Shown here one piece after another: positions 7,402 to 15,734 of a DNA stretch of 49,682 bases (positions are counted from its first letter, which is position 1; each line of letters begins with the position of its first letter). The notes under the pieces are model-generated. The model did no database searches. It saw only the letters and a program-made list of their open reading frames with translations, and had not been told where the DNA came from. The DNA comes from JAGKXB01 sp964498835 (GTDB lineage: Bacteria; Pseudomonadota; Gammaproteobacteria; Burkholderiales; Burkholderiaceae_D). The stretch covers positions 1-49,682 of the forward strand of contig CAZCIX010000012.1 of NCBI GenBank assembly GCA_964498835.1, given 5' to 3'. Made by a program: the position numbers and the translations under genes.

Positions 7402-7716
7402 ATGAATAAAATTCAAAAAGGCGATGAAGTTATTGTTCTGACTGGAAAAGATAAAGGCAGGCGTGGTACTGTGGAGCAGTCTGTGAATGCTGATTTTGTG
7501 GTTGTGACTGGTATCGGTGTTGCTAAAAAAGCAGTGAAATCTAATCCTGCAATTAATGTGGTTGGCGGCATTATTGATAAATTAATGCCAATTCATGTCT
7601 CTAATGTTGCGCTTTTTAATGTTGAGACTGGTAAGGCAGATCGTGTTGGTTTTAAGGTTGTGGATGGTAAAAAAGTCCGTATCTTTAAATCTAACGGTGA
7701 AGTTGTTAAGGTTTGA
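7402..7716 (+). CDS. rplX: Large subunit ribosomal protein L24
   Basis: L24 initiates 50S assembly and sits by the tunnel exit. The 104-residue product has a KOW motif near its N terminus (KGDEVIVLTGKDKGRRGTVE) and the continuing family segment VSNVALFNVETGKADRVGF. The translation signal is unusual: the eight bases before ATG 7402, plus one more, form an uninterrupted run of nine Gs (7393-7401) right after the rplN stop. That run must act as the ribosome binding site and could vary in length by slippage. Confidence 0.96.
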   Translation: MNKIQKGDEVIVLTGKDKGRRGTVEQSVNADFVVVTGIGVAKKAVKSNPAINVVGGIIDKLMPIHVSNVALFNVETGKADRVGFKVVDGKKVRIFKSNGEVVKV

Positions 7717-7722
7717 TAAATC

Positions 7723-8262
7723 ATGACTCGTCTTCAGAATTTTTATAAAGAAAAAGTCATTGTTGATTTGATTTCTAAGTTTTCTTATGAATCATCAATG
7801 GAGGTTCCTCGTCTTGTTAAGATTACCCTTAATATGGGATTGTCTGAGGCGGTTTCGGATAAAAAAATTATTGAGCATGCAGTGGGCGATTTGACCAAGA
7901 TTGCCGGTCAAAAGCCTGTTGTGACAAAAGCACGTAAAGCGATCGCTGGATTTAAAATTCGCGAAGGATATCCAATTGGTTGTATGGTGACTCTGCGTGG
8001 TGCTCGTATGTATGAGTTTTTAGATCGTCTAATTACGGTTGCTTTGCCGCGTGTGCGTGATTTTCGTGGTGTCTCTGGTCGCTCTTTTGATGGTCGTGGT
8101 AATTATAATATCGGCGTTAAAGAGCAGATTATTTTTCCAGAAATCGAGTATGACAAAATAGATGCGTTGCGTGGTATGAATATTAGTATCACGACAACAG
8201 CAAAGACCGACGATGAGGCAAAAGCACTCCTCGCCGCATTTAAATTTCCGTTCAAAAGCTGA
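7723..8262 (+). CDS. rplE: Large subunit ribosomal protein L5
   Basis: L5 binds 5S rRNA and contacts P-site tRNA. The product is 179 residues. Diagnostic segments are VPRLVKITLNMGLSEAV, KAIAGFKIREGYPIGCMVTL and RDFRGVSGRSFDGRGNYN. It lies six bases after rplX; its TGA is eight bases before the rpsN ATG. Length and order are canonical. Confidence 0.97.
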   Translation: MTRLQNFYKEKVIVDLISKFSYESSMEVPRLVKITLNMGLSEAVSDKKIIEHAVGDLTKIAGQKPVVTKARKAIAGFKIREGYPIGCMVTLRGARMYEFLDRLITVALPRVRDFRGVSGRSFDGRGNYNIGVKEQIIFPEIEYDKIDALRGMNISITTTAKTDDEAKALLAAFKFPFKS

Positions 8263-8269
8263 GGTCGCC

Positions 8270-8575
8270 ATGGCAAAATTGGCACTGATTAACCGTGAAC
8301 AAAAGCGCGCAGACTTGGTAAAAAAATATGCCGTTAAGCGTGCTGAGTTGAAAGCTATTATTGATGATCAGTCTAAGTCTGAAGAGGAGCACTATTATGC
8401 TCGTCTCAAGCTTCAGGCTTTGCCGCGAAACGCAAATCCAACGCGTCAGCGTAATAGGTGTGCACTCACCGGTCGTCCTCGAGGTACTTTCCGTAAATTC
8501 GGTTTGGGCCGCACTAAGCTCCGTGAAATAGCCATGCGTGGTGAAATTCCCGGTATGACAAAAGCAAGCTGGTAA
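8270..8575 (+). CDS. rpsN: Small subunit ribosomal protein S14
   Basis: S14 is a 30S head protein. The product is 101 residues, the long zinc-free bacterial form: it has RNRCALTGRPRGTFRKFGLG with a single cysteine rather than the CxxC pairs of the short form. GAGG lies just upstream of ATG 8270, inside the end of rplE, so the longer in-frame reading from 8213 is rejected. It precedes rpsH in canonical spc order. Confidence 0.97.
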   Translation: MAKLALINREQKRADLVKKYAVKRAELKAIIDDQSKSEEEHYYARLKLQALPRNANPTRQRNRCALTGRPRGTFRKFGLGRTKLREIAMRGEIPGMTKASW

Positions 8576-8588
8576 TGGGAGATATGCA

Positions 8589-8984
8589 ATGAGTATGAGC
8601 GATCCTATCGCCGATATGTTAACTCGTATACGTAATGCCCAAGGGGTGCAAAAAACTACAGTGGTAATGCCATCTTCAAAAATAAAGGTTGCTATTGCTG
8701 ATGTTTTAAAAAACGAAGGTTACATTGAAGATTTTATGGTTGTAACGGTGGCTGATAAAGCAGAGCTTAAAATTGCTTTGAAATATTATGTTGGTCGCCC
8801 TGTTATTGAGCGTTTGGAACGTGTATCTCGTCCTGGATTGCGTATATATAAGGGAAAAGATGAGATTCCAAGCGTTATGAATGGTTTGGGTGTGGCAATT
8901 GTTTCCACTCCTAAAGGTGTCATGACAGATCGCAAAGCACGCGCAACCGGTGTCGGTGGCGAAGTTATTTGCTACGTCGCCTAA
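8589..8984 (+). CDS. rpsH: Small subunit ribosomal protein S8
   Basis: S8 is a primary 16S rRNA-binding protein and in E. coli represses the spc operon by binding mRNA near rplE. The 131-residue product starts MSMSDPIADMLTRIRNAQ and ends with the S8 signature GLGVAIVSTPKGVMTDRKA and GGEVICYVA. GGGAG is seven bases before ATG 8589; a second ATG at 8595 is a weaker alternative. It precedes rplF by ten bases. Confidence 0.97.
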   Translation: MSMSDPIADMLTRIRNAQGVQKTTVVMPSSKIKVAIADVLKNEGYIEDFMVVTVADKAELKIALKYYVGRPVIERLERVSRPGLRIYKGKDEIPSVMNGLGVAIVSTPKGVMTDRKARATGVGGEVICYVA

Positions 8985-8994
8985 GGAGTGGAAA

Positions 8995-9528
8995 ATGTCT
9001 CGAGTAGCTAAAATGCCAATAGCATTGCCAGCCGGTGCTGAAGTTGTGATTACATCAATTTTAATTACAATCAAAGGTCCATTAGGTTCTCTTAGCCAAC
9101 AGTTGAGCGATTTGGTTAAGATTGAAAATAATAGTGGGGTTTTGAGTTTTGTTGCGGCAGATGATAGTCGTGAAGCAAATGCAATGTCAGGTACTCTTCG
9201 TGCATTAGTTAGTAATATGGTGACTGGTGTGACGAAAGGCTTTGAAAGAAAACTCACTTTGGTTGGTGTTGGGTATAAAGCGCAAGTCCAAGGGGATAAG
9301 TTGAATTTATCTCTTGGTTTTTCCCACCCGATAGTTCATCAAATGCCTGAAGGTGTGAAGTGTGATGTGGTAACACCAACAGAAATTTTGATCAAAGGAA
9401 TTAATAAGCAAAAGGTGGGGCAAGTTGCTGCTGAGGTTCGTGCTTACCGTAAACCAGAGCCGTATAAAGGTAAAGGTGTTCGTTATTCCGACGAAGTGGT
9501 AAGAATTAAAGAAACTAAGAAGAAGTAA
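8995..9528 (+). CDS. rplF: Large subunit ribosomal protein L6
   Basis: L6 lies near the factor-binding site of the 50S subunit. The 177-residue product has two L6 domains: the first with VVITSILITIKGPLGSLS and the second with LVGVGYKAQVQGDKLNLSLG, ending in the family signature KPEPYKGKGVRYSDEVVRIK. AAGGAG (8983-8988) decides ATG 8995; the longer reading from 8950 overlaps rpsH and is not family-like. Confidence 0.97.
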   Translation: MSRVAKMPIALPAGAEVVITSILITIKGPLGSLSQQLSDLVKIENNSGVLSFVAADDSREANAMSGTLRALVSNMVTGVTKGFERKLTLVGVGYKAQVQGDKLNLSLGFSHPIVHQMPEGVKCDVVTPTEILIKGINKQKVGQVAAEVRAYRKPEPYKGKGVRYSDEVVRIKETKKK

Positions 9529-9543
9529 TAAGGGCTGCTGATT

Positions 9544-9906
9544 ATGGATAAAAAACAATCACGATTGCGTCGAGGACGTCAAACTCGTGCAAAAATCGCT
9601 GAATTAAGGGTGAATCGCCTTTGCGTCCATCGCACTAATTTGCATATTTATGCAAATTTGATCAGTCCAGATTCGAAAATTCTCGTTTCTGCCTCGACCT
9701 TAGAAGCTGATATTGGGCTCGAACTGGTAGCTAAGTCTGGTAAAGGTGGAAATGTTGCGGCTGCTTCATTGGTTGGTAAGCGGGTTGCTGAAAAAGCGTT
9801 GAAGGCTGGAATAGTCGAAGTTGCATTCGATCGTTCTGGGTTTCGTTACCACGGTCGAGTGAAGGCGTTGGCTGAAGCCGCGCGTGAAGCTGGTTTGAAG
9901 TTTTGA
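9544..9906 (+). CDS. rplR: Large subunit ribosomal protein L18
   Basis: L18 attaches 5S rRNA to the central protuberance together with L5. The product is 120 residues: basic N terminus (KKQSRLRRGRQTRAKIAEL), the VHRTNLHIYANLISPD segment, VGKRVAEKALKAGI and the conserved end FDRSGFRYHGRVKALAEAAR. It follows rplF by 15 bases and precedes rpsE by 12, in canonical order. Confidence 0.97.
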   Translation: MDKKQSRLRRGRQTRAKIAELRVNRLCVHRTNLHIYANLISPDSKILVSASTLEADIGLELVAKSGKGGNVAAASLVGKRVAEKALKAGIVEVAFDRSGFRYHGRVKALAEAAREAGLKF

Positions 9907-9918
9907 GAAAGAATTGTC

Positions 9919-10437
9919 ATGGCAAAGATGCAAGCAAAAACGCAAGGTGACAAGCCAGATGATGGCCTGCGCGAAAAAATGATTGCGATTAATAGGGTAA
10001 CTAAAGTTGTAAAAGGTGGTCGTATTATGGGTTTTGCCGCCTTGACTGTTGTTGGTGATGGTGATGGTCGTATCGGTATGGGCAAAGGTAAGTCAAAAGA
10101 AGTGCCAGTAGCTGTACAAAAAGCGATGGAAGAGGCTCGTCGTAACATGCTTAAAGTTTCTTTGAAGAATGGTACTTTGCAGCATACTATTATTGGAAAG
10201 CATGGTGCTTCGCAAGTTTTGATGAGTCCAGCAAAAAAAGGTGCCGGTGTGATTGCTGGTGGTGCTATGCGGGCTATATTTGAGGTTATGGGTGTTACGG
10301 ATGTGGTGGCAAAGTCTACAGGTTCTAGCAATCCTTATAATATGGTTCGTGCGACTTTAAATGGTTTGTCAAAGATGAGCGCGCCTTCTGAAATTGCGGC
10401 GAAGCGTGGAAAATCTGTTGAAGAAATTTTTGGTTAG
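9919..10437 (+). CDS. rpsE: Small subunit ribosomal protein S5
   Basis: S5 shapes the mRNA entry and decoding accuracy of the 30S subunit. The 172-residue product has the N-terminal double-stranded RNA-binding fold with VTKVVKGGRIMGFAALTVVG and the loop GRIGMGKGKSKEVP, then the C-terminal domain with VMGVTDVVAKSTGSSNPYNM. GAAAG is upstream of ATG 9919. Variation in this family underlies spectinomycin resistance, but nothing unusual is visible here. Confidence 0.97.
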   Translation: MAKMQAKTQGDKPDDGLREKMIAINRVTKVVKGGRIMGFAALTVVGDGDGRIGMGKGKSKEVPVAVQKAMEEARRNMLKVSLKNGTLQHTIIGKHGASQVLMSPAKKGAGVIAGGAMRAIFEVMGVTDVVAKSTGSSNPYNMVRATLNGLSKMSAPSEIAAKRGKSVEEIFG

Positions 10438-10445
10438 GGTGGAAG

Positions 10446-10625
10446 ATGGCAAGCACAGTTAAAGTTACGTTGGTTAAAAGTTTAATAGGTACACGTGTAG
10501 CGCATCGTGCGACTGTTAAGGGGCTTGGTTTGCGTCGCATTAATTCGGTTTCTGAGTTGCAAGATACAGCTTCAGTGCGTGGTATGATCAACAAAGTGTC
10601 TTATCTCGTAAAAGTGATTGCGTAA
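10446..10625 (+). CDS. rpmD: Large subunit ribosomal protein L30
   Basis: This short gene codes for 59 residues beginning MASTVKVTLVKSLIGTR and containing the family core HRATVKGLGLRRINSVSE and VRGMINKVSYLVKV. L30 is a small 50S protein of the ferredoxin-like fold, present in this bacterial length of about 60 residues. It starts eight bases after the rpsE stop with GGTGGAAG upstream, and sits between rpsE and rplO as usual. Confidence 0.97.
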   Translation: MASTVKVTLVKSLIGTRVAHRATVKGLGLRRINSVSELQDTASVRGMINKVSYLVKVIA

Positions 10626-10651
10626 GCCTGCTGTTTAGTAATGGAGTAAAT

Positions 10652-11083
10652 ATGGAATTAAATACAATTCAACCAGCAGTTGGTGCTAAGCATGCAAGAC
10701 GTCGTGTTGGCCGTGGTATAGGTTCTGGTCTTGGAAAAACAGCTGGTCGTGGTCACAAGGGACAAAAATCTCGTTCAGGTGGCTTTCATAAAGTTGGTTT
10801 TGAAGGTGGTCAGATGCCTATGCAGCGTAGACTTCCAAAGCGTGGTTTTAAGTCTCTTGCTGCTACGTTTAAAGCAGAGGTGCGCTTATCTGATTTAGAA
10901 AAATTGCCGGTTAGTGAAATTGATATTGTTTCTTTGAAGCAGGCGGGTATTTTGTCTGTTTTGGAAAAAAATGTGCGCATTATTTTATCTGGTGCTATTA
11001 CTAAAAAATTAACGCTAAAGGGATTGGCGGTTACAAAAGGCGCAAAGAATGCGATAGAGGCGCTGGGTGGTTCAGTTGCTTAA
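10652..11083 (+). CDS. rplO: Large subunit ribosomal protein L15
   Basis: L15 is a late-binding 50S protein. The 143-residue product has the glycine/arginine-rich N-terminal extension (RRRVGRGIGSGLGKTAGRGH, then KGQKSRSGG) that threads through rRNA, the motif FEGGQMPMQRRLPKRGF, and the C-terminal fold. A GGAG site precedes ATG 10652. secY follows after 35 bases. Confidence 0.97.
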   Translation: MELNTIQPAVGAKHARRRVGRGIGSGLGKTAGRGHKGQKSRSGGFHKVGFEGGQMPMQRRLPKRGFKSLAATFKAEVRLSDLEKLPVSEIDIVSLKQAGILSVLEKNVRIILSGAITKKLTLKGLAVTKGAKNAIEALGGSVA

Positions 11084-11118
11084 ATTGATTGCCTTGAGTG
11101 GTTTAATCGGAGTATCAA

Positions 11119-12453
11119 TTGGTAATTAACTCAAAATTGTCAAAAAAATCTGCTGCCGGTTTTCCTTGGGGGCGTTTGTGGTTCTTGTTGTTTGCATTGA
11201 TAGTCTATCGTGTCGGTGCTCATATTCCCGTTCCAGGAATTGATCCGGCACAGCTTTCCAGTTTATTTAAGCAAAACCAAAGCGGTATATTGGGAATGTT
11301 CAATATGTTTTCTGGGGGGGCGTTGTCCCGCTTTACAGTTTTTGCCCTTGGGATTATGCCCTATATTTCAGCTTCGATTATTATGCAATTGGCATCAATT
11401 GTGTCTCCAAAAATGGAGGCCATGAAGAAAGAGGGTGAATCAGGTCGTAGAAAGATTACTCAGTATACTCGTTATGGAACTTTAGTTTTGGCTTTGTTTC
11501 AGGCGTTAGGGATTGCAATTGCGTTAGAATCTCAGGCTGGATTGGTTATAGATCCAGGTTTGTCTTTTCGTTTTGTCACAGTAGTGACGTTGTTAACTGG
11601 AACAATGTTTTTAATGTGGCTTGGTGAACAAATTACTGAGCGAGGTCTTGGTAATGGGATATCTATTATTATATTTTCAGGGATTGTTGCTGGATTGCCG
11701 GGTGCATTAGCTGGTTTGTTTGAGTTGATTAGGACCGGATCTATGAGTACTTTTTCTGCAATCATTATATGTTTGCTTATTGCCTTGGTAACTCTTTTTG
11801 TTGTGTTTGTTGAGCGTGGGCAAAGAAAAATTTTAGTTAATTATGCTAAGCGTCAGGTTGGTAATAAAATATATGGTGGTCAAAGTAGTCATCTTCCATT
11901 AAAGTTAAACATGGCTGGTGTGATTCCCCCCATTTTTGCTTCTTCGATTATTTTATTTCCTGCAACGATCACTAGTTGGTTTACTTCAGGTGTTAACTCA
12001 GATAATGTCTTAGTACGTTTTCTAAAGGATTTGGCTGCTTCGTTGGCGCCAGGTGAGCCTGTCCATGCTTTGTTGTATGCAGTTGCTATTGTATTTTTTT
12101 GTTTTTTTTATACTGCATTAGTTTTTAATAGTAAAGAAACAGCAGATAATCTGAAAAAAAGTGGTGCTTTTGTTCCTGGTATTCGACCTGGTGATCAAAC
12201 AGCGCGCTATATAGATAAAATACTGATGCGTTTAACATTAACTGGCGCAATTTATATAACTTTGGTTTGTTTATTGCCTGAATTTTTGATAGCTAAGTGG
12301 AAAGTGCCTTTTTATTTTGGTGGTACTTCTTTGTTAATTATTGTGGTTGTGACAATGGATTTCATGGCGCAGATCCAAAATTATGTTATGTCACAGAAAT
12401 ACGAGTCGTTGCTTCGTAAGGCTAATTTTAAAGCTGTAATTCCTGCGCGGTAA
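11119..12453 (+). CDS. secY: Preprotein translocase subunit SecY
   Basis: SecY is the channel of the Sec translocon in the inner membrane. The 444-residue product has about ten hydrophobic segments. Family marks are the N-terminal RLWFLLFALIVYRVGAHIPV with PGID, the plug region GMFNMFSGGALSRFTVFALG, and the cytosolic loop VFVERGQRKILVNYAKRQVG. The start is a TTG at 11119 with GGAG (11109-11112) six bases upstream; no ATG is near the expected start. A run of seven Gs (11314-11320) codes for the plug-region glycines. Confidence 0.96.
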   Translation: MVINSKLSKKSAAGFPWGRLWFLLFALIVYRVGAHIPVPGIDPAQLSSLFKQNQSGILGMFNMFSGGALSRFTVFALGIMPYISASIIMQLASIVSPKMEAMKKEGESGRRKITQYTRYGTLVLALFQALGIAIALESQAGLVIDPGLSFRFVTVVTLLTGTMFLMWLGEQITERGLGNGISIIIFSGIVAGLPGALAGLFELIRTGSMSTFSAIIICLLIALVTLFVVFVERGQRKILVNYAKRQVGNKIYGGQSSHLPLKLNMAGVIPPIFASSIILFPATITSWFTSGVNSDNVLVRFLKDLAASLAPGEPVHALLYAVAIVFFCFFYTALVFNSKETADNLKKSGAFVPGIRPGDQTARYIDKILMRLTLTGAIYITLVCLLPEFLIAKWKVPFYFGGTSLLIIVVVTMDFMAQIQNYVMSQKYESLLRKANFKAVIPAR

Positions 12454-12477
12454 GACTTAAAGAAAATAATAAATCGA

Positions 12478-12696
12478 ATGGCAAAAGACGATGTTATCCA
12501 AATGCAGGGAGAGATTTTAGAAAATCTTCCAAATGCAACGTTTCGAGTAAAGTTAGAGAATGGCCATACAGTACTTGGTCATATTTCTGGTAAAATGCGC
12601 ATGAATTATATTCGTATTCTTCCAGGTGATAAGGTGACGGTTGAGTTGACGCCTTATGATCTGACTCGTGCTCGGATAGTGTTTCGTACCAAGTAA
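12478..12696 (+). CDS. infA: Translation initiation factor IF-1
   Basis: IF-1 binds the 30S A site during initiation. The product is 72 residues, exactly the family length, with an OB (S1-like) fold: MAKDDVIQMQGEILENLPNA, FRVKLENGHTVLGHISGKM and LTPYDLTRARIVFR. ATG 12478 is 24 bases after secY. The upstream region is A-rich with only a weak ribosome binding site. It lies between secY and rpmJ, an arrangement common in betaproteobacteria. Confidence 0.97.
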   Translation: MAKDDVIQMQGEILENLPNATFRVKLENGHTVLGHISGKMRMNYIRILPGDKVTVELTPYDLTRARIVFRTK

Positions 12697-12744
12697 TCTA
12701 TCTAGTGTAGATTAATAATTATGAAGTGAAAGAAAGAGAAGATA

Positions 12745-12858
12745 ATGAAAGTTCTCGCATCAGTTAAACGAATTTGTCGTAACTGTAAAATTATTAAGCG
12801 CAAAGGCGTGGTTCGTGTGATATGCGTAGAAGCACGTCATAAACAGCGTCAAGGTTAA
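12745..12858 (+). CDS. rpmJ: Large subunit ribosomal protein L36
   Basis: This 37-residue gene codes for MKVLASVKRICRNCKIIKRK followed by GVVRVICVEARHKQRQG. The zinc-ribbon ligands C11, C14, C27 and H32 are all present, so this is the zinc-binding form of L36. It sits between infA and rpsM, its normal place at the spc/alpha junction. An AGAGAAG site precedes the ATG. Confidence 0.96.
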   Translation: MKVLASVKRICRNCKIIKRKGVVRVICVEARHKQRQG

Positions 12859-12886
12859 TTTAACGTTATTTAATGGGGAATAACGA

Positions 12887-13252
12887 ATGGCACGTATCGC
12901 AGGGGTAAATATCCCAAATCATCAACATACTGTTATCGGTTTAACCGCTATTTACGGTATTGGTCGTCCAAGAGCACAAAAAATTTGTGCTGAAACGGGT
13001 GTTTTGTCTACTAAAAAAATTAAGGATTTAGACGATAGCGAGTTGGAAAAGCTGCGTGATGAAGTCGCTAAGTTTATCGTTGAAGGTGATTTGCGCCGTG
13101 AAGTTTCAATGAGTATTAAACGTTTGATGGACTTGGGGTGTTATCGTGGTATGCGTCATCGCAAAGGTTTGCCTTGCCGTGGACAACGCACTCGCACTAA
13201 TGCGCGTACCCGTAAGGGACCTCGTAAAGCTGCGCAATCACTTAAAAAATAA
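12887..13252 (+). CDS. rpsM: Small subunit ribosomal protein S13
   Basis: S13 is in the 30S head and contacts P-site tRNA and the 50S subunit. The 121-residue product starts MARIAGVNIPNHQHTVIGLT, has the helix-two-turn-helix segment with TAIYGIGRPRAQKIC, and ends with the S13 signature RKGLPCRGQRTRTNARTRKG. It opens the alpha cluster. GGGG lies upstream of ATG 12887. Confidence 0.97.
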   Translation: MARIAGVNIPNHQHTVIGLTAIYGIGRPRAQKICAETGVLSTKKIKDLDDSELEKLRDEVAKFIVEGDLRREVSMSIKRLMDLGCYRGMRHRKGLPCRGQRTRTNARTRKGPRKAAQSLKK

Positions 13253-13294
13253 TGCAAAAATGATTTATTCATTATTGTAATTTGGGAAATTATT

Positions 13295-13699
13295 ATGGCA
13301 AAAGCACAAAACAACTCAGCGTCAGCGCGTGTGCGTAAAAAAGTTAAGAAAAATGTGGCTGAGGGTATAGCACATATTCATGCATCTTTTAATAATACGA
13401 TTGTTACGATTACTGATCGTCAGGGTAATGCACTTTCATGGGCAACTTCGGGTGGTGCGGGTTTTAAAGGCTCGCGTAAGTCAACACCTTTCGCAGCTCA
13501 AGTGGCGGCAGAGGCTGCTGGGAAAGTTGCGGTTGAATGTGGTGTTAAAAATTTGGAAGTTCGTATAAAAGGTCCAGGTCCTGGTCGTGAATCAGCTGTG
13601 CGTGCATTAAATAGTCTCGGTATAAAAATTGCACAAATCCAAGATGTTACGCCGGTTCCTCATAATGGTTGCCGCCCACCAAAGCGTCGCCGTATCTAA
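13295..13699 (+). CDS. rpsK: Small subunit ribosomal protein S11
   Basis: S11 is on the 30S platform near the E-site codon. The 134-residue product has a basic start, then GIAHIHASFNNTIVTITDRQ, GNALSWATSGGAGFKGSRKS and the C-terminal signature DVTPVPHNGCRPPKRRRI. It lies 42 bases after rpsM. Unlike the usual compact alpha operon, it is followed by an intrinsic terminator-like hairpin and a 180-base gap before rpsD. Confidence 0.97.
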   Translation: MAKAQNNSASARVRKKVKKNVAEGIAHIHASFNNTIVTITDRQGNALSWATSGGAGFKGSRKSTPFAAQVAAEAAGKVAVECGVKNLEVRIKGPGPGRESAVRALNSLGIKIAQIQDVTPVPHNGCRPPKRRRI

Positions 13700-13732
13700 T
13701 ATTTTTTATTTCACTTTTTGTGACTTTTATTG

Positions 13733-13758
13733 CCCGCCAAAAAACTTGGCGGGTTTTT
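13733..13758 (+). terminator. Intrinsic terminator-like hairpin after rpsK
   Basis: CCCGCCAA (13733-13740), loop AAAAC, then TTGGCGGG (13746-13753) form a perfect eight-pair stem followed directly by TTTTT. It lies inside the alpha cluster between rpsK and rpsD, so it should stop or attenuate transcription from upstream unless antitermination applies. Confidence 0.88.
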
Positions 13759-13879
13759 GTTCTGAAGACCACTGTCTATTTGTAGATTTTTAATGAATCA
13801 GACTAGCATTTAATAAGTTCTTCACATTGTTGTATGTAATTTACTTATTGAGATGTAATTTTAATTAAAAGGGATTATT

Positions 13880-14503
13880 GTGGCACGTTATATTGGACCA
13901 AAAGCAAAACTTTCTCGTCGTGAAGGTACTGATTTATTTTTGAAGAGCGCACGTCGCTCACTTGACTCTAAGTGCAAGCTTGATGTAAAGCCTGGGCAGC
14001 ATGGCGTGAAGTCAGGTGCTCGTACTTCTGACTATGGTAATCAGTTGCGCGAAAAACAAAAAGTAAAGCGTATGTACGGTATTTTGGAGCGCCAATTTCG
14101 TCGTTATTTTGCAGAGGCAGATCGTCGTAAAGGTAATACTGGTGAGAATTTGTTGAAATTGTTGGAATCTCGCCTTGATAACGTAGTGTATCGAATGGGT
14201 TTTGGTTCTACTCGTGCTGAAGGACGTCAATTAGTAAGCCACAAAGCATTTACGGTTAATTCAGTTGTTGTGAATATCGCTTCTTATCAAGTTAAGCCTG
14301 GTGACGTAATTGCTGTACGTGAAAAATCTAAGAAACAAGTTCGTATCGTTGAAGCGCTCTCGTTAGCAGAGCAAGTTGGTATGGCTTCTTGGGTTGCTGT
14401 CGATAGCAAAAAAATGGAGGGTACGTTTAAATCCATGCCAGATCGTTCGGAATTTGCTAATGACATTAATGAATCTTTGATCGTTGAGTTGTATTCACGT
14501 TAA
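13880..14503 (+). CDS. rpsD: Small subunit ribosomal protein S4
   Basis: S4 starts 16S rRNA assembly and in E. coli represses the alpha operon. The 207-residue product begins MARYIGPKAKLSRREGTDLF, with KPGQHGVKSGARTSDYGNQL, and has the S4 RNA-binding domain LESRLDNVVYRMGFGSTRAE. It starts with GTG 13880, preceded by AAAAGGGA. The gap upstream holds a terminator and, less clearly, the promoter-like pair TTGTAT (13830-13835) and TGTAAT (13854-13859), so S4 may be transcribed apart from rpsM-rpsK. Confidence 0.97.
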   Translation: MARYIGPKAKLSRREGTDLFLKSARRSLDSKCKLDVKPGQHGVKSGARTSDYGNQLREKQKVKRMYGILERQFRRYFAEADRRKGNTGENLLKLLESRLDNVVYRMGFGSTRAEGRQLVSHKAFTVNSVVVNIASYQVKPGDVIAVREKSKKQVRIVEALSLAEQVGMASWVAVDSKKMEGTFKSMPDRSEFANDINESLIVELYSR

Positions 14504-14545
14504 TTCTAATTTTGGTTCATCTTAAGTTGCAGATGAATGTGTTTT

Positions 14546-14551
14546 TATAAT
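14546..14551 (+). promoter_or_regulatory. Possible -10 element upstream of rpoA
   Basis: A perfect TATAAT lies in the 97-base gap between rpsD and rpoA, with only a weak -35 candidate (TTAAGT at 14522-14527, 18-base spacing). About 45 bases of leader would precede rpoA, including the ribosome binding site AGAGGA. A separate rpoA promoter is plausible but not certain. Confidence 0.4.
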
Positions 14552-14600
14552 GGCATCAGCCTTATCGGTGTAATGAGCCGAGGGTATTGAAGAGGACCTC

Positions 14601-15578
14601 ATGCAAAATAGTTTGTTGAAACCCCGTATTATTGATGTTGAAATTCTTGCTGCTGGTCATGCAAAGATTACTATGGAACCATTTGAGCGTGGTTATGGTC
14701 ATACTTTAGGAAATGCTTTGCGTCGTGTCTTGCTTTCTTCCATGGTTGGCTATGCTCCTACAGAGGTGACCATTGCAGGTGTTGTGCATGAGTATTCTTC
14801 ACTAGATGGTGTGCAAGAAGATGTTGTTGATTTGTTGTTGAATCTAAAAGGTGTAGTGTTTAAAATTCATAACCGTGATGCAGTCACTCTTACTTTGAAA
14901 AAAGAAGGTGAAGGTAAGGTCTTGGCTTCTGATATCGATTTACCACATGATGTTGAATTAATTAATCCGGATCATGTTATTGCCAATCTTACATCTGGTG
15001 GTAAGTTGGATATGCAGATTAAGGTTGAAAAAGGTCGTGGTTATGTGCCTGGTAATGTGCGTCGTTTGACAGAAGATATAAACAAGACAATCGGGCGTAT
15101 TATTCTTGATGCTTCATTTTCTCCAGTGCGTCGTGTCTCTTACTTTGTTGAATCTGCGCGTGTTGAGCAACGTACTGATCTTGATAAATTGGTCATTAAT
15201 ATTGAAACAAATGGCGTAATTTCTCCAGAAGAAGCGATACGCCAATCAGCACGTGTGTTGGTTGATCAGTTAAACGTATTTGCTGCATTGGAAGGCACAG
15301 AATCTGCTACAGAAGCGCCATCGCGCGCGCCAGTTGTTGATCCGATTCTGTTGCGTCCTGTTGATGATTTGGAACTGACTGTACGCTCTGCTAATTGCTT
15401 GAAAGCCGAAAATATTTATTACATTGGCGATTTGATTCAACGTACTGAAAATGAGCTGCTCAAAACACCTAATTTAGGACGTAAATCATTAAATGAAATC
15501 AAAGAGGTTTTGGCATCACGTGGTTTGAATTTAGGTATGAAGCTCGATAACTGGCCACCAGCTGGTTTGGAAAAATAA
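14601..15578 (+). CDS. rpoA: RNA polymerase subunit alpha
   Basis: The alpha subunit nucleates RNA polymerase assembly and its C-terminal domain contacts activators and UP elements. The 325-residue product has the assembly domain (about 1-235) with MEPFERGYGHTLGNALRRVL and the segment VRRVSYFVESARVEQRTDLD, a linker with acidic and alanine-rich residues, and the C-terminal helix-hairpin-helix domain from LLRPVDDLELTVRSANCLKA through TPNLGRKSLNEIK. AGAGGA precedes ATG 14601. Length is typical for betaproteobacteria. Confidence 0.98.
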   Translation: MQNSLLKPRIIDVEILAAGHAKITMEPFERGYGHTLGNALRRVLLSSMVGYAPTEVTIAGVVHEYSSLDGVQEDVVDLLLNLKGVVFKIHNRDAVTLTLKKEGEGKVLASDIDLPHDVELINPDHVIANLTSGGKLDMQIKVEKGRGYVPGNVRRLTEDINKTIGRIILDASFSPVRRVSYFVESARVEQRTDLDKLVINIETNGVISPEEAIRQSARVLVDQLNVFAALEGTESATEAPSRAPVVDPILLRPVDDLELTVRSANCLKAENIYYIGDLIQRTENELLKTPNLGRKSLNEIKEVLASRGLNLGMKLDNWPPAGLEK

Positions 15579-15734
15579 TCGCAGTTATATTATTATGCTG
15601 GGTGCATTGTTTTGTGTGTTCAGCGGTTTTTATGTGAAATAAACAATACCGGCCCGCAGTACGTTTCTACTTATAAGAAATAGTAGATAGTATTGATAGA
15701 AGAGCTGGATTTATTAATATTTAAAGGACTTATT

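Noticed and set aside
8706..9257. 183-codon - strand open frame across rpsH and rplF
   Set aside because: It lies antisense to two certain ribosomal genes and its residues follow their codon pattern.
9846..10331. 161-codon - strand open frame antisense to rpsE
   Set aside because: Shadow of rpsE; no start signal or recognisable domain.
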